Source: Geosiphon pyriformis (lineage: Eukaryota; Glomeromycota; Glomeromycetes; Archaeosporales; Geosiphonaceae). From it: DNA of 58,039 nucleotides. The notes under the pieces were generated by a model. The model saw only the letters and a program-made list of their open reading frames with translations, was not told the DNA's origin and searched no databases. The stretch spans positions 774,343-832,381 of the forward strand of contig JAAOMT010000468.1 of NCBI GenBank assembly GCA_016748015.1, read 5' to 3'. Positions 22,672 through 33,884 of this stretch are shown here, piece after piece (positions within the stretch are counted from its first letter, which is position 1; every line of letters begins with the position of its first letter). Both the position numbers and the translations under genes were made by a program.

Positions 22672-25600
22672 TATTGAGCTCTGTCAAAATCTAACTCATG
22701 TAATTCTCTCTCTTGAAGTATTTCCTGGATTTTGTTTTCGAGAATTACTTGTGTTATTTGGGTCTGTAATTCTTCAAATTGAGCATTGGTGATTTTTTCC
22801 AATTGATTACTGGTAACCATATCTATTGCTCTGTTGAGCAATATTTCTGGTTTATCCTGAAATACTGTGTGTATTTAGTATATGGCTTGGGCTTGTGTGG
22901 ATAAGTTGTTCTTTCCCACAAAATATTCTAATTGTTGTAGTATTTTTTTGTCAAATAATTGTTTTGTTTTATCCGTATATAGATTCTGGATATTTACGTG
23001 TTGTCCCAAGTGAAAATAACAATAGTTTTGTGGAAATTGTTGTATCCACCAATTCCAGGTTTCTTTAGTCAACTCTTGATATAAGGACTCTTTTGTCAAT
23101 TCTTTTACTGCTAATTTTACTTTCGTCATTATTTTGTCCACAGTATTTTCAGTTTTCTTCTGTGTTCTGAGTTGAAATGTTTTTCTAGTATCTTGATATC
23201 GAATGGTTTGTTGATTGATTGTAATCTCCATTTCCTGGTGTTGAATTAATTGAAAAAGTTGTTGTACTAGTGAGTGAATGTTGTCTGTAATTTCCATTTT
23301 TCTGATATTTCCTGTCACGTCTATCATGTCTTTATATATTCTTTTGATGGATCAATTTAATGTGTTGTTATCAATAATAATGATTGGTTCCAGATCTCAT
23401 GGAATCTCATCTGGTTGGACTAGTATTCTCTGTACTCCTAATTGTGGAATATTACTGGTAGATGGTAGTGTTATGTTGTGATATGATTTCAGTCAATTTC
23501 CATGTGCTGCTTTGGTTAAAATTTTGTTCTCTAATCTTAATTTGTAAGCTCCATTTCCTAGAATTTCTTCTATGTGAAATGGTCCATCCCATTTGGGGTC
23601 AAATTTTCCACTCCATTGTTTTTCTGCTTTGGTACAATGTAGTAATACTTTGTTTCCGATTTTGAATTCAACTGGTTTGTCTGGTAGTTGACTATTGTGT
23701 CTTTCTTTCTGTGTTTCTTGTGACTTTTGGATATTATCAGCTGCTCTTCTTTGTTTGTTTTCTAATGTTTCCATTAAGTCATATGTTCTTCTCAGCAATG
23801 TTTCTTGAAAATTTTTTTCTGTTATTGGTTCAGCTGGATATGTATTAATTTCTCTCTCTACTAGTAACATTGCTATTCTCCCATATACTAATTCAAATGG
23901 TGTTGCTTGTGTAGTATCCTGTTTTGTTGTCCAATAAGCAAATAGTACTGATGGTATGAACAAATCCCAATCATTCTGGTTTTCTTGGCTGAACTTGGCT
24001 ATTGCTTCACACAATGTTCTGTTGAATCTTTCTACTAATCCATTGGTTTGTGGATGGTATGGTGATGATAATGGTTTCTTAATTCCGAATCTTTGGCTCA
24101 ATTCTGTTAATGTTCTGTTCACAAAATGAGTTCCTTGGTCTGATAATAATTCTTTTGGACATCCATGTCGACAAATCAAATTCTGGAGAACAAATTTGGC
24201 AATGAATTCTGCATCCGCTCTTTGAATTGCTTTTGCCTCTGGCTATTTAGTGAGATAGTCCATAGCTACTGCTATGTATCTGTTTCCTCTGCTGGTGATT
24301 GTTAATGGTCTAACTAAATTAATTCTCATATAGTCAAATGGTTGTCTCACTTTGATTGGTCTTAATGGTTTACTGGGTTTTGTTCTTCCTCTTTGCTGAC
24401 AAGCATCACAATTTTGAACATATTGAATGATGTCTGGGTACATTGATGGCCAATAGTATCTTTTTCTAGTTCTTTCCATGGTTGCTTCTTTGTGAAAATG
24501 TCCTGCTGTTGGATTTGAGTGCATTTTGAATAATATTGTCTTTTTTTCTGGCTCTGTAATTACTCTGGTTGGTTGATCTGAATCTTTTCTATTTTTCTGA
24601 TAAAGTATATTTTGGTAAGTAATAAAATATTTTGATTGTTGTTTAATACTCCTTTGTTCCATATGAGATAAATTCTCCTTGAACTGTTGAGTGTTTAGAT
24701 AATATTGCAATTGTTGATATTTTTGTATGTTCATCTTTTGTTGTATTTTTCTGTTGCTACTGTTCTGGTTTTTTTATATTTTTGGATTAAAATGTTCTTA
24801 GATTTGTCTTATCTACGATAAACCGTCAGCATTTCCGTTGTCTTTTCCCTTTTTGTAATGTATAGTATAATTGTATGGTGTAAGTGCCATTTTTCATCTT
24901 GACTGTCTTCCATTTCCAAATTCTTGTTTTTGGAGTGATGTTAATCCCTTGTGATCTGTATATACTTCAAATTTTTGGCTCAAGTATTCTTTCTATTTCA
25001 TGACAGCCCAGTATATTGCTAAGTGTTCTTGTTCCAGTGTTCTATAGTTCTTTTCGGCTGGTGTTAAACCTCTGCTGACATATGCTATTGGATGTTCTTT
25101 GCCATTCGGTTCTCTCTGAGATAATACTGCTTCCAATGCTTGGCTGAATGCATCAGTGGTCATGATGAATGGTTTGCTGTAATCTGAATAGATCAGTACT
25201 GGAGCTTGGATAAGCCTTTTTCTCAGAATATCAAAAGCTTCTTGTTGACTTTCTGTCCATTCATATTTTGCATTTTTGTTTTGCAGTTGATTGAGTGGCT
25301 GCGCTATTTTGGAAAAGTTCTTGATAAAACGACGATAGTAGCTGGCGAATTCCAAAAATAATTTCAGTTCTGTTATATTAGTCAGCACTAGAAAGTTCTT
25401 TACTATCTTTATTTTCTTTGGATCTGTTTTGATGCTGTCTTTGCTGACTATGTGTCCCAAAAATTTGAGTTCTGTTTTGCCAAAGAAGCACTTTGTCACA
25501 TTTAACTTTAGTTCTACTCTTCTTAGTCTTTCGAACATTTGTTGAAGATGATGAAGATGATCATCAAACATCTTTGAGAATACATTGGTGTTGTCTAAGT

Positions 25601-26300
25601 ATACAACTACTAATTTCCACAATAAGCCCATATAAACAATTTCCATTAGCCATTGGAAAGTTGCTGGGACATTGGTTAAGCCGAATGGCATTACTTTAAA
25701 TTCAAAATTCCCTTCTTTAGTAGTAAATGCTGTCTTCTTTTTGTCAGCTGAATTCATGGCTACTTGCCAGTAACCACTGTCCAAATCTAATATAGAGAAC
25801 CATTTGTTCTCACTGAAAGCATCGAATAATTCCTGTATTCGTGGAGTTGGATAATTGTCTCCCCGAGTTACACTATTGAGTTTCCTGTAGTCTACACAAA
25901 ACCAGATTTTTCCATTTTTCTTATGGATAAGTACCACTGGTGATGACCATGAACTCATTGATGATTGAATTAGCCTGTTGTCAAGCATTCTGTTTATCTC
26001 TTAACGAATAATCTCGTGGCTGGCTGGTGACACTCTGTATGCTCTTTGTTTGATTGGCATTGCATCTCCAGTCTTGATCTAATGCTGGATGATGTCAGTT
26101 TGGCCAAACTCATTTTCGCTGGCAAAAATGTCATTGAAATTGTTGAGTAATATCTTGAGCTGCATACATTGGAGTGGATTTAAGTTTCCCATGTTCATTT
26201 GTTCCAATTGTTCTGGTTGGAGCAAATAACATTTGTCTTGTCCATAGATTGTTTGTGATGTAATGTCAACATATCCACAAAGTTGTGGAAAGTCTGGAAT
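22672..26300 (-). pseudogene. Pol (RT to C-terminal domain) of Ty3 copy 2
   Basis: One frame with stops from about 26,080 to 22,690. RT shows [45 protein letters not shown] and YLDNTNVFS, so the second catalytic Asp of YLDD is Asn here (GAT to AAT). RNase H keeps TTDAF. Integrase has GHFHKEAT...CDACQQRG, MRINLVRPLT (first acid changed, Asp to Asn), LSDQGTHFVN and NGLVERFNRT. GPY/F reads KWDGPFHIEEILGNGAYK. The C-terminal domain at 23,327-22,690 contains LVQQLFQLIQHQE, ELTKETWNWWIQQFPQNYC and ILQQLEYFVGK, and matches copy 1. Loss of two catalytic Asp residues by G-to-A change makes this copy inactive. Confidence 0.88.
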
Positions 26301-27559
26301 GGGTTTTGTAGTTGGTCTTCTATTTCTGTGGTTAAATATCCGATGGTAGTTCCTTCTAGTATGTTGATGACATTGTCAGTGTTGTTGTAGATGGGAATTT
26401 TTATGCTGCTATAGCTTTTGGCTGGTATGTGAAGATTGATCAATCCAATCTCTCCTGATTCCCAAAAGGTTGCTTCCACTTCAAACATCTGTTCTTGCTC
26501 TTTTTCCTTCCTTTCTATTGCTAACATGTACTGGCTATATGGTGGAATGGAAATAGCTTGACCAGTTGAGATAATTTCTCCTTGGCCAACAATCTCTTCC
26601 TCTGCCATATTAACTGGTAAATCTATTCTACCTGTGGATCCGAATCTCTGTATTCCTCTTGCTGTTATTTCTAATTCCTTCCTCTTTCCCACTAACACTA
26701 ACTAAGCTATTCTAACCAGAGGCAGGAATATTGCCTGTGCTATCTTTTCATTGGACTCTATTATATAGGCCTTTTCTGAGTCATTTTGTAGCATGGTGAT
26801 GATATTTCCTACATATTCCATGTCAATTATTCTTCTTCTTATATTGATCTCTCTTTTTGCTAAACTACTCCTAGATGCTAATTGGACCATTGTTGTTGCC
26901 GGAATCTCTAGTGCTATTTTCAGATCAATGCAGGTGCATAAATGCGGTTCCAATTTGATGACATCTTTTCCTGGATATCTCAGATCAAACCCTGCATCTG
27001 TATCATGTGCATGTTCTGGCATAATACCTTTCCCATTGTCACTATACCATTTCAACTCTTGTTCTTTGGAGAGATCTGGTAGTGCAATGTATTGTTTATA
27101 GTTTAAATCGGGTTTTGAATTTGAGTCTGAATCATTTTCATCGTCATTGCCATTTTGAACAGAGCTGGAACCAGTGTTTTCATCATCATTGTCAGAGTCT
27201 GGATCACGATTGATTAGCAATTCTGATTCCAATGCACAGCTGCTAATTGGTTCTTTTTTTTCAGGGATCAAATAGATCATGCGTGGTGGTGGATTGTAAA
27301 TGAGGTCACAATCGTCACAATATTCAAAGTCACTGGGAATTAAACAATGGCGACACAGTTTTGTATTTAACTGTGCTAGCCATTGTTCTTGCTCTTCTCT
27401 AGTGGGTGCCAAGTTTTGGTAGTGTTCATGGAACTCTTCTGGTTCCAGAAAATTTATGACTGGCTCTGTGTCCCAGTCAAGCTCAATGGGTTCTGATGGG
27501 TTGTTTTTAATTGTCCAGATTTCTTCTGGCGACACGCCTTTGATTTTGGCGGTTGTCAT
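26195..27559 (-). pseudogene. Zn module and dUTPase of Ty3 copy 2
   Basis: MTTAKIKGVSPEEIWTIKNN begins the segment. A CRHCLIPSDFEYCDDC module (CX2C-X8-CX2C) lies at 27,308-27,355, then an acidic/Ser/Asn linker. dUTPase motifs span 27,004-26,625: DTDAGFDLRY, ASRSSLAKR, RIIDMEYVG, NEKIAQAIF and RGIQRFGSTGR. A TAG at 26,702-26,704 cuts between motifs 4 and 5 and a frame change near 26,200 separates it from RT. Some residues conserved in copy 1 have changed (motif 3 GIID to RIID). Confidence 0.87.
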
Positions 27560-27601
27560 TCTCCAAATTTTGTCATCATCATGTGGACAACTGTCTAATC
27601 G

Positions 27602-30600
27602 TCATACTGCTCTTTGCCAAGCAGCTTCAATTGGTGTCTCTTTTTTAACCCAGTCACTGATCAGAATCGTGTATTGACACTCTACATCATATGTTCCTCC
27701 ACATTCAGGAATGTCATGCCACATTCTTTTATCCAATAAAGTCTCTCCACAAGCTAAGCATGGCTGATTGTCCCATTTTCCTACTTGTGTTGATCTTCCA
27801 AAGCATTCAAGGATGCATGGGTGGCAATAGAACCTAGTTGCCATTGAATATTCCTCATTATTCCCACAGCATGTGCCTATTGATGACAATTTCTTGCCAC
27901 AATCGATGCATATAAGCTTAGGTCAACAATAGGTAGATTGTTGTGGTATAGTGTAGATGTTATAAGCAGTGGTAGTTTGGGTGGTCTCTTTTTCTTTTCC
28001 TTTCCCTTTATTTCTTTGTTTTCTTCTCATTTCCAGCTTAAAGTCGGTTTGCTCTCGTCATTGTCGGTCTATGTCAGGTCATCAGTTTCCCAAGTAAGTT
28101 CTTTCTTTTGTTTCCCTTTTTCCTTGTTGTTGTTGTCCCAGGAGAGTATTGGCAGTAGTTTGTTGTGCTTTTCATCCGCCCACAACACTTGGTAGGCTTC
28201 CCAGATAGGCTTTTCTTTCTCTTCCTCCAGTTCGATCAATAGTTTCTTTCTTGAAGGAGTTTTGAAGTGGCCACATGTGGCCGAAACACATATGTGTTGG
28301 CCCTGATATGTTAGCTGGAGTTCTTGGGTGTTCCAGTCTAACATCATGTTGACTTTAGATAGTCAGTCATTACCAACAAGAGCTTAATATTGAGTGGCTT
28401 CCATCACTAGAACTTTAATGAGAGTCATGATGCCATTAACTTTAAAAGGAAAGTTGTCGATTTTGCCGATTGGAGTTTTGGTCGCGTTATCGGCTGTGAT
28501 GATTCTAGCGCTGACAGCCCAATCAACTTGGCAACCTAATTGATTCATGAGTTGTCTTGTGATTATGCTGCCTGTGGAACCACTGTCCAGGATCAATTTG
28601 ATGGATTGTTCTTTGACTTTGGCATCAGTGTACATCACGGTGATTGGTTTGGCTTCAAGAGCAGTTCCACTAAATAATGGCATTGTAGCTGTTTCCTCAA
28701 ATTCAAAAGGGAAGATAGTGGCCAATGACTCGTCTTTGGTGATGGTAGCCAGTGAGATATTACTGGTGAGTGGTTGTTTTTGGGTAAATGCCGGATTATT
28801 GGTTGAAGCATCTTCTGGGGTGACCAGGAGACTTAAATAGTTCTGGGAATTTGGGTTCTGGGGTTGACCAGTATCTGAATTCTGCTGGTGTACTCCAGAT
28901 GGTTGTTGTGAGAAACTGGGGATCAGTTGATGGACTACCATTGCCAATCTCCAGCTTTGTTGAGTCATTTTTGGTCTTTGGGTTCCATTGGGTGGTAAGC
29001 TTTAGGGTGGTGTTTGTATCTGTTGGGGTTGATAAATTATTTGTGGCTGTGATTAATATATTACTTGTGGCTGCAGCTGATAAATCGGAGGTTGATATAC
29101 TGGAAACTAATAGACTGATGACTGCGTCACTGGTAGGTAAGCGGGTGGGTTTTGATTTGGGTACTAATTCGGAGTTTGGAACTGATGATCAGAGTTTCAA
29201 TATGGATTTCCCAATTGTTGGTTGTTTAAACGCTGGTGGCAGTCAATTTGGATATGTCCTTGTTTTCTACAATAATAACAAATATGCGTTTCCTGTTGCC
29301 ACTGTTGATTGGTTAATGAGGATAGACATGGTTGATTTTGGGCACGATTAAAGTTTCCTTGATTGTTGTGGTGTTGTGGAGGCTGATAAATGGCGTAATT
29401 GTCAGTTAAGTATCCTTCCAATCTCTTATTGATTGATTCACTGAACTTCTCAAATTTGGAATCCAATTCAGATAATCCGTTCATTACTAGATTAATGGCT
29501 TGGGCATGATTAGCCTCTGACTCAGCGGATTCAAAATCTCTGGCACATGTGACTGCGTCTTGAAGCGTGCCAGGATGCAACAAACGTACATGTTGCAAGA
29601 TACTGCTGCATAGGCCACAGATAAACTGGTTGAGTATCTGTGGTGTTGTGAAATAGTCATTGTCAATTGCTTGAATTTGGTGCAAGTTTTAATAGAAATG
29701 TCCCAGGTAAGTAATAACTGCTTTAGTTTCTCCTTGTTTCATGGTGGTGAATGTATTGACTAGGCGATTAATGCTATTGTTGTTGCTGAAATATCTTAGG
29801 AATTCCACTTTGAAAGCATTGAAATCTTGTGATTTATTAACCAAGCTCTGATACCATGAATTGGTGGTATCCTTGAGAAAATAGGGAATGACTTGTATGG
29901 CTCAGACGTCATTCCATCCATTGGCTGCAATGGCCTTTTCTACATCATTCAGCCATACTTGAGCATCATTCTCTTCACCAGTAAAGTTGTCGAGTTTTGC
30001 AATTGGTGCATAGGCCATTGGATCTAAGTTATGTGGTTGTGGTGGCTGTTGAAACAGCTGTTGTTGTACTGGTTGTTGGGGTGGTAGTTGAAGTAGCTGC
30101 TGTATGGGTTCAGCTATGGAATTAATCGGTGGTTAATCAATAACAATTACCAGAGATAAGTTTTGTTGATTAATTACTTCGGGATTTGGATTGTTCTGTC
30201 TTTGATGATTCGGAGTTTTGATTTCCGAATTTTTTAGATTTAGATTTTGTTGAGATTGAAAATTCGGGGTTTCAATTTCCGGGTTTTCGGTAATTGGGTT
30301 TTAGTAAGTGAATTCTTGATCCTTTGATTCCTCTTCCTCTTTTTCTGATTCTGCCGCTTCCCATGGATCAGAGATTCTGAAATCTGGTAGAGGCGGTGGT
30401 GATCGAAGTCCTGATAGGGTTGATGATCATGAATTAAATCTCTCAAAGTATTCGCCATATGGTCCCAGCAATTCTGTTTTCCTTTGTCTACTTTGGAATG
30501 GGAATCATCCAAATACTGATGTCGCAGTTGATAGGAATGCGTCTGTTGATGATATGTTGATGGCGCTTCTAGGTATATAGTGGTAGGATGGGTTGCTTGG

Positions 30601-30999
30601 GGATTCAACTCTGTTTTTCTTCCAAGCAGGTGGCTATATTTTTCTGGATGTTACTGCTGGTGTTTGTAATTTTCCCTTACCTTTACTAGTGTAGGTAATT
30701 GGATATTTTTGTTGAGTGTGATGTTCAATTTCTTTGTTGATCTCAGTGATGATGGATGTGAAATTATGATTTGTTGATAGGTTGGTGTTTTGAATTAATT
30801 CTTTATAGAAAGTTTCTCTTGCTGATTCAGTATTCACTGGTGTTCTTAATAAAGAAGAAATCTTTTCATTGACGTAGAAATTGAAGGCTGATTCGGCAGA
30901 TATATGATTGTGGTTTAATCCCAAGTATTAACAATAGTGTTGAAATAAGGATTTTGCGAATTCTAAATGGTTTGCTCCTATATTTTCTGATTCTGCCAC
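27602..30999 (-). pseudogene. Gag-protease-Cys-rich region of Ty3 copy 2
   Basis: Minus-strand pieces in near-continuous frame: leader (GLNHNHISAESAFNFYVNEK), gag with a clear knuckle CYYCRKQGHIQIDC near 29,250-29,290, protease with LILDSGSTGSIIT near 28,560, and the Cys-rich module at 27,602-27,930 (GTCCGNNEEYS, YCHPCILECFG, QPCLACGETLL). Frame changes lie in gag near 30,620 and between protease and Cys-rich module near 28,000. As in copy 1, gag opens without an ATG. Confidence 0.85.
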
Positions 31000-31041
31000 T
31001 TTTGGTTTGGTGTTGTCAGTGCTGGTTCTCTGTAGGATTAT

Positions 31042-31059
31042 ACCTCACAGGGAGCACCA
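31042..31059 (-). other. Primer-binding site of Ty3 copy 2
   Basis: Minus strand TGGTGCTCCCTGTGAGGT, two bases after the 5' LTR. Its complement ends CACCA as a tRNA 3' end should. Primer tRNA not identified. Confidence 0.78.
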
Positions 31060-31061
31060 AA

Positions 31062-31949
31062 TGTTATAAGTGAAATTTTGCTGCTTCTGAATTAAATAAC
31101 AAACTCGTAACTTGGTGCTCAATTGATATAATCTGGTTGGTAATATCTGAAGGTGTTGTATCTGACAGGTTTTTATGGATCTGAAGGTTTTGGTTGAGTT
31201 CTTTGTATAATAGACAGAGATTCAATAGTGTTGATAGTAGATGTATCTTTCTAAGAGTTTTCCCAATTTCTTTTTCAGCATGGTGGCCGGATTTAGTCTG
31301 GCAGTTGTGCTCTTCTGGTAAGCTATCTGATAATATATAAACTCCTACCCTTATTTCTGGGTTTTTTACTAGGCTATTCTTGACGTCAATAACTCAGCAC
31401 TTAATTTTTAATCAATTAGTATACAACAACAAATCAAAAATAAAATAAAGAAAAGAAATAAAAGAAAAATAAAGAAAGTAAACAAATAAGCCAAGGTGAT
31501 TTGCAGATTAGTATCCCATCAATAGCCGTGATCAAGAGCTATTGTTCTAGCATGGTTAAGTATTAGTTACTATCAACATGAAGGGTTGATAGTGGGGAGG
31601 GGATTAAGATATGAAATAATTATTTATTTGATGATTGCGTTTTTAGACTAAGAATTCTGTGATATCGATTCTGTCTTTTCTGTTTCTAATACTACTGCTA
31701 TATATACATAATTGGGATTTCTCAATTCCTCAATTCCTCACGACAGGAATCCTAGAATTCCTGGAATCCTGTGATTCTTTTAAAAGGAATTCTGGAATTC
31801 TGGAATCCTGCAATTCCTCATTGGGGAATCCTGAAATTCCTGAAATCTTGCAATTCCTGAGAGGAATCCTGGAATTCCACATTTACTATGCTTACTTCTG
31901 ATTGGCTAATAATTATGCTAATATATTTCCTATATTTCTATGAGTAACA
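31062..31949 (-). repeat. 5' LTR of Ty3 copy 2 (888 bp)
   Basis: Begins TGTTATAAG (one transition from TGTTACAAG) and ends GAGTAACA. TGACGTCA at 31,381-31,388, inverted repeat CTATCAAC/GTTGATAG at 31,570-31,592, TATATATA at 31,699-31,706, repeat array about 31,714-31,880. Confidence 0.93.
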
Positions 31950-33756
31950 ATGGCTTCTATAACTGGTGTTGCTAGCACCTCCTTTTCAAAAAAAATGGTC
32001 AAAAAGACTAAAAGTTCAGAAAAGTGGGAGCAGTTGCTTGTCTCTGCTATTGTTACACCAAACCCCTTTGTGGTTCCCAATGAGATCTTAGATAAGATCT
32101 CTATAGCATCATATGGCACATCATTTAAGATAGACCAAAATCAACCACTGGCTGTGTTGTTAAATGTGATGTCTTTTGACAAATTATCACCAGTTTTAAA
32201 AGCAAAGCAATCTCCTTCTGTTAGGTCACCTATTTTTGAGAACTGGGCTGATCAAATGAAAACTAAATTATCTTTTCCTTTAGTTTTTGGTGCTACTTTT
32301 AGTGGTGCTTGGGAAACTATTACTAGTCATTAAAGATTTACTGGGTGAGTGGTCTCTATTCTAGTGCCTAGTGCTACTTTTAAGATCAAATTGGCTTATG
32401 TTAAGGCTGTTTTTCAATCAGTACATGGTTTCTTGGGTGTAAAGTCAGTGTTAAAAAACAATGTGAAGCTGTTTTGTATGGAGTTTGCTTCTTAAGTGTT
32501 TTTGAAAACCACATTTCTGGTTGAGCTTACAAGCTTTATACATTTGGCCACTCTTAAAATTGCCAAGTCCTTGGTAGTTCCTGAGTCTGGCTCTTTTTCT
32601 GCTGCTGTTGCACTACATAATGTGCCTTTAGGTGTGTCTGCTGCTGACATTAAGACAGCTCTTAGTATTTTTGGTGTAATTACTTATGTTGTACTGAAGT
32701 CTGCTGGCATTTGACAGTATGTTGTAGTCTATTTTGAGAATTTAGTTGCTGCCACATCTGCTTTCAATTACTGGTCAGTTTTGGTGAGCAAAGATAGTGT
32801 TTGAATTCTTTTTCTTGTGAATCAACAAAAAACAATTGTGTTTTGTGATAGGTTTAAGGCCAAGTTGGTCAACCTTTTTTTTAACTGCACTGTCTTTGAA
32901 ATCAGTAATATGGTTTCTTAAGTTGGTAGTTGGACTTGTTTTATTCCTTAATCTCCTGATTCTGGTCATCATTTTTGCTTTGCTCTGGTTACATTTGGCT
33001 CTTAAGCTGATTTGAACTTTGCTGTTATTAAAACTGGTACACTAAAAAAGTGCTATATTTGGTAAGAAACTCCTGGTTGTCAGCATTGTTTTTGGTGTCA
33101 AGAGATAGACCACTTGACCATGGACTATAAAGTTGCTCCACCTCCTTCTTTTAAGGCTTCCAAGATATTTAAACCACATTTTGTCAGTTCTTTGTCTTAT
33201 GCAAAAGCATCTGTTCCCTCTGTTCTTTTTGAGTTTTCTCTTTTGGTGGCTTTTGCTCCTCCTGTTGCTGTTGAAAATTTTTTGGTGTTCTCTTGGCTGG
33301 TGTTTCTGGAATTTGATTTGGCCAAGCTTTCTGTTTTGGTTGAATCTATTGTCAAGCCTGTTGGCTCTATGGTCAAAGTTTTTAAACAATTTGTTAATGG
33401 TAATCTGGTTTCAAGTTCTGCTCTTGGTCTTAGAATCAATAAGGTTTTGGTTCACATAAGTATCTTTAGCAGAGCTGTTGATAAGTTGGAGTGAAAAGTA
33501 GTTACTCTGAAAACTGAGTGTGGTTTTAAGAACATTGATATGTCTGGCTCTCATGTAAGTTTGTTATCTTTTGATAATAGTATGTTTTCTAATTTGATGT
33601 CTCTTTGGGAACATGAATTTACTGCTATAAAGGCTAATGCCTTTAAGACAGCTGAATGATTGGTTGGATTGGTTAATAATAGTGTTACATTATTTGAAAT
33701 TGTTTAAAAGATGTCTTCTTTGGATAGGTTTTCTTCTGATGTATCAACATAGTATA

Positions 33757-33884
33757 GCTTGAACTGGCTCGAGTAGCTGATTATATGTAGTAAGCATGTG
33801 AACCATATTTAGCTCTGAATTACTTAGTTTGGTTCTAATTTCTAGATAATAGTTGGACCATACTCATTAAACTCAAAAAAAAAA
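33757..33884 (+). repeat. LINE 3' tail of LINE B with poly(A)
   Basis: The tail starts within a few bases of the ORF1 stop. Its core GTAGCTGATTATATGTAGTAAG (quoted in part: TAGCTGATTATATGTAG) aligns with the tails of the other copies and is closest to that of element C at 39,236. It ends in ACTC followed by ten A residues. Confidence 0.8.

Larger units (their letters stand above)
21768..31949 (-). mobile_element. Ty3/gypsy-type LTR retrotransposon, copy 2 (nested in LINE B)
   Basis: A second 10.2-kb minus-strand element: 5' LTR 31,062-31,949, 3' LTR 21,768-22,654. The target duplication is ATGG at 21,764-21,767 and 31,950-31,953. Removing the element and one ATGG restores the ORF1 frame of LINE B exactly. 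Domain order equals copy 1. The internal parts of the two copies are close, but their LTRs differ by indels and transversions near the primer-site end, so they are two subfamilies. Confidence 0.94.
21443..33752 (+). pseudogene. LINE B ORF1, interrupted by Ty3 copy 2 and by stops
   Basis: ATG at 21,443 starts MTMTRAKNKKAVLD...; the left part ends NKPINKVVFPSM at the Ty3 boundary (21,767). The right part resumes in frame at 31,950 (MASITGVASTSFSKKMVKK) and runs to TAG 33,750-33,752, with stops near 32,332, 32,346, 32,492, 32,713 and beyond. An RRM-like stretch (LHNVPLGVSAADIKTALSIF) lies near 32,615. The CCHC knuckle near 33,085 reads CQHCFWCQEIDHLTMDY, so its last ligand has become Tyr. A Val/Leu/Ser-rich C-terminal part follows. 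The protein differs in sequence from LINE A ORF1 but has the same order of RRM-like region then knuckle. Dead copy. Confidence 0.8.
21405..33884 (+). mobile_element. LINE B: ORF1-only LINE derivative, split by Ty3 copy 2
   Basis: After removing Ty3 copy 2, this is about a 2.3-kb insertion: a leader of about 38 bp, one ORF1, the common LINE 3' tail and a run of about ten A residues (33,875-33,884). It is flanked by AGATTG at 21,399-21,404 and 33,884-33,889, a candidate target duplication. No endonuclease or RT is present. It looks like a non-autonomous LINE that keeps ORF1 and tail, comparable in design to mammalian HAL1 elements. Confidence 0.75.
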
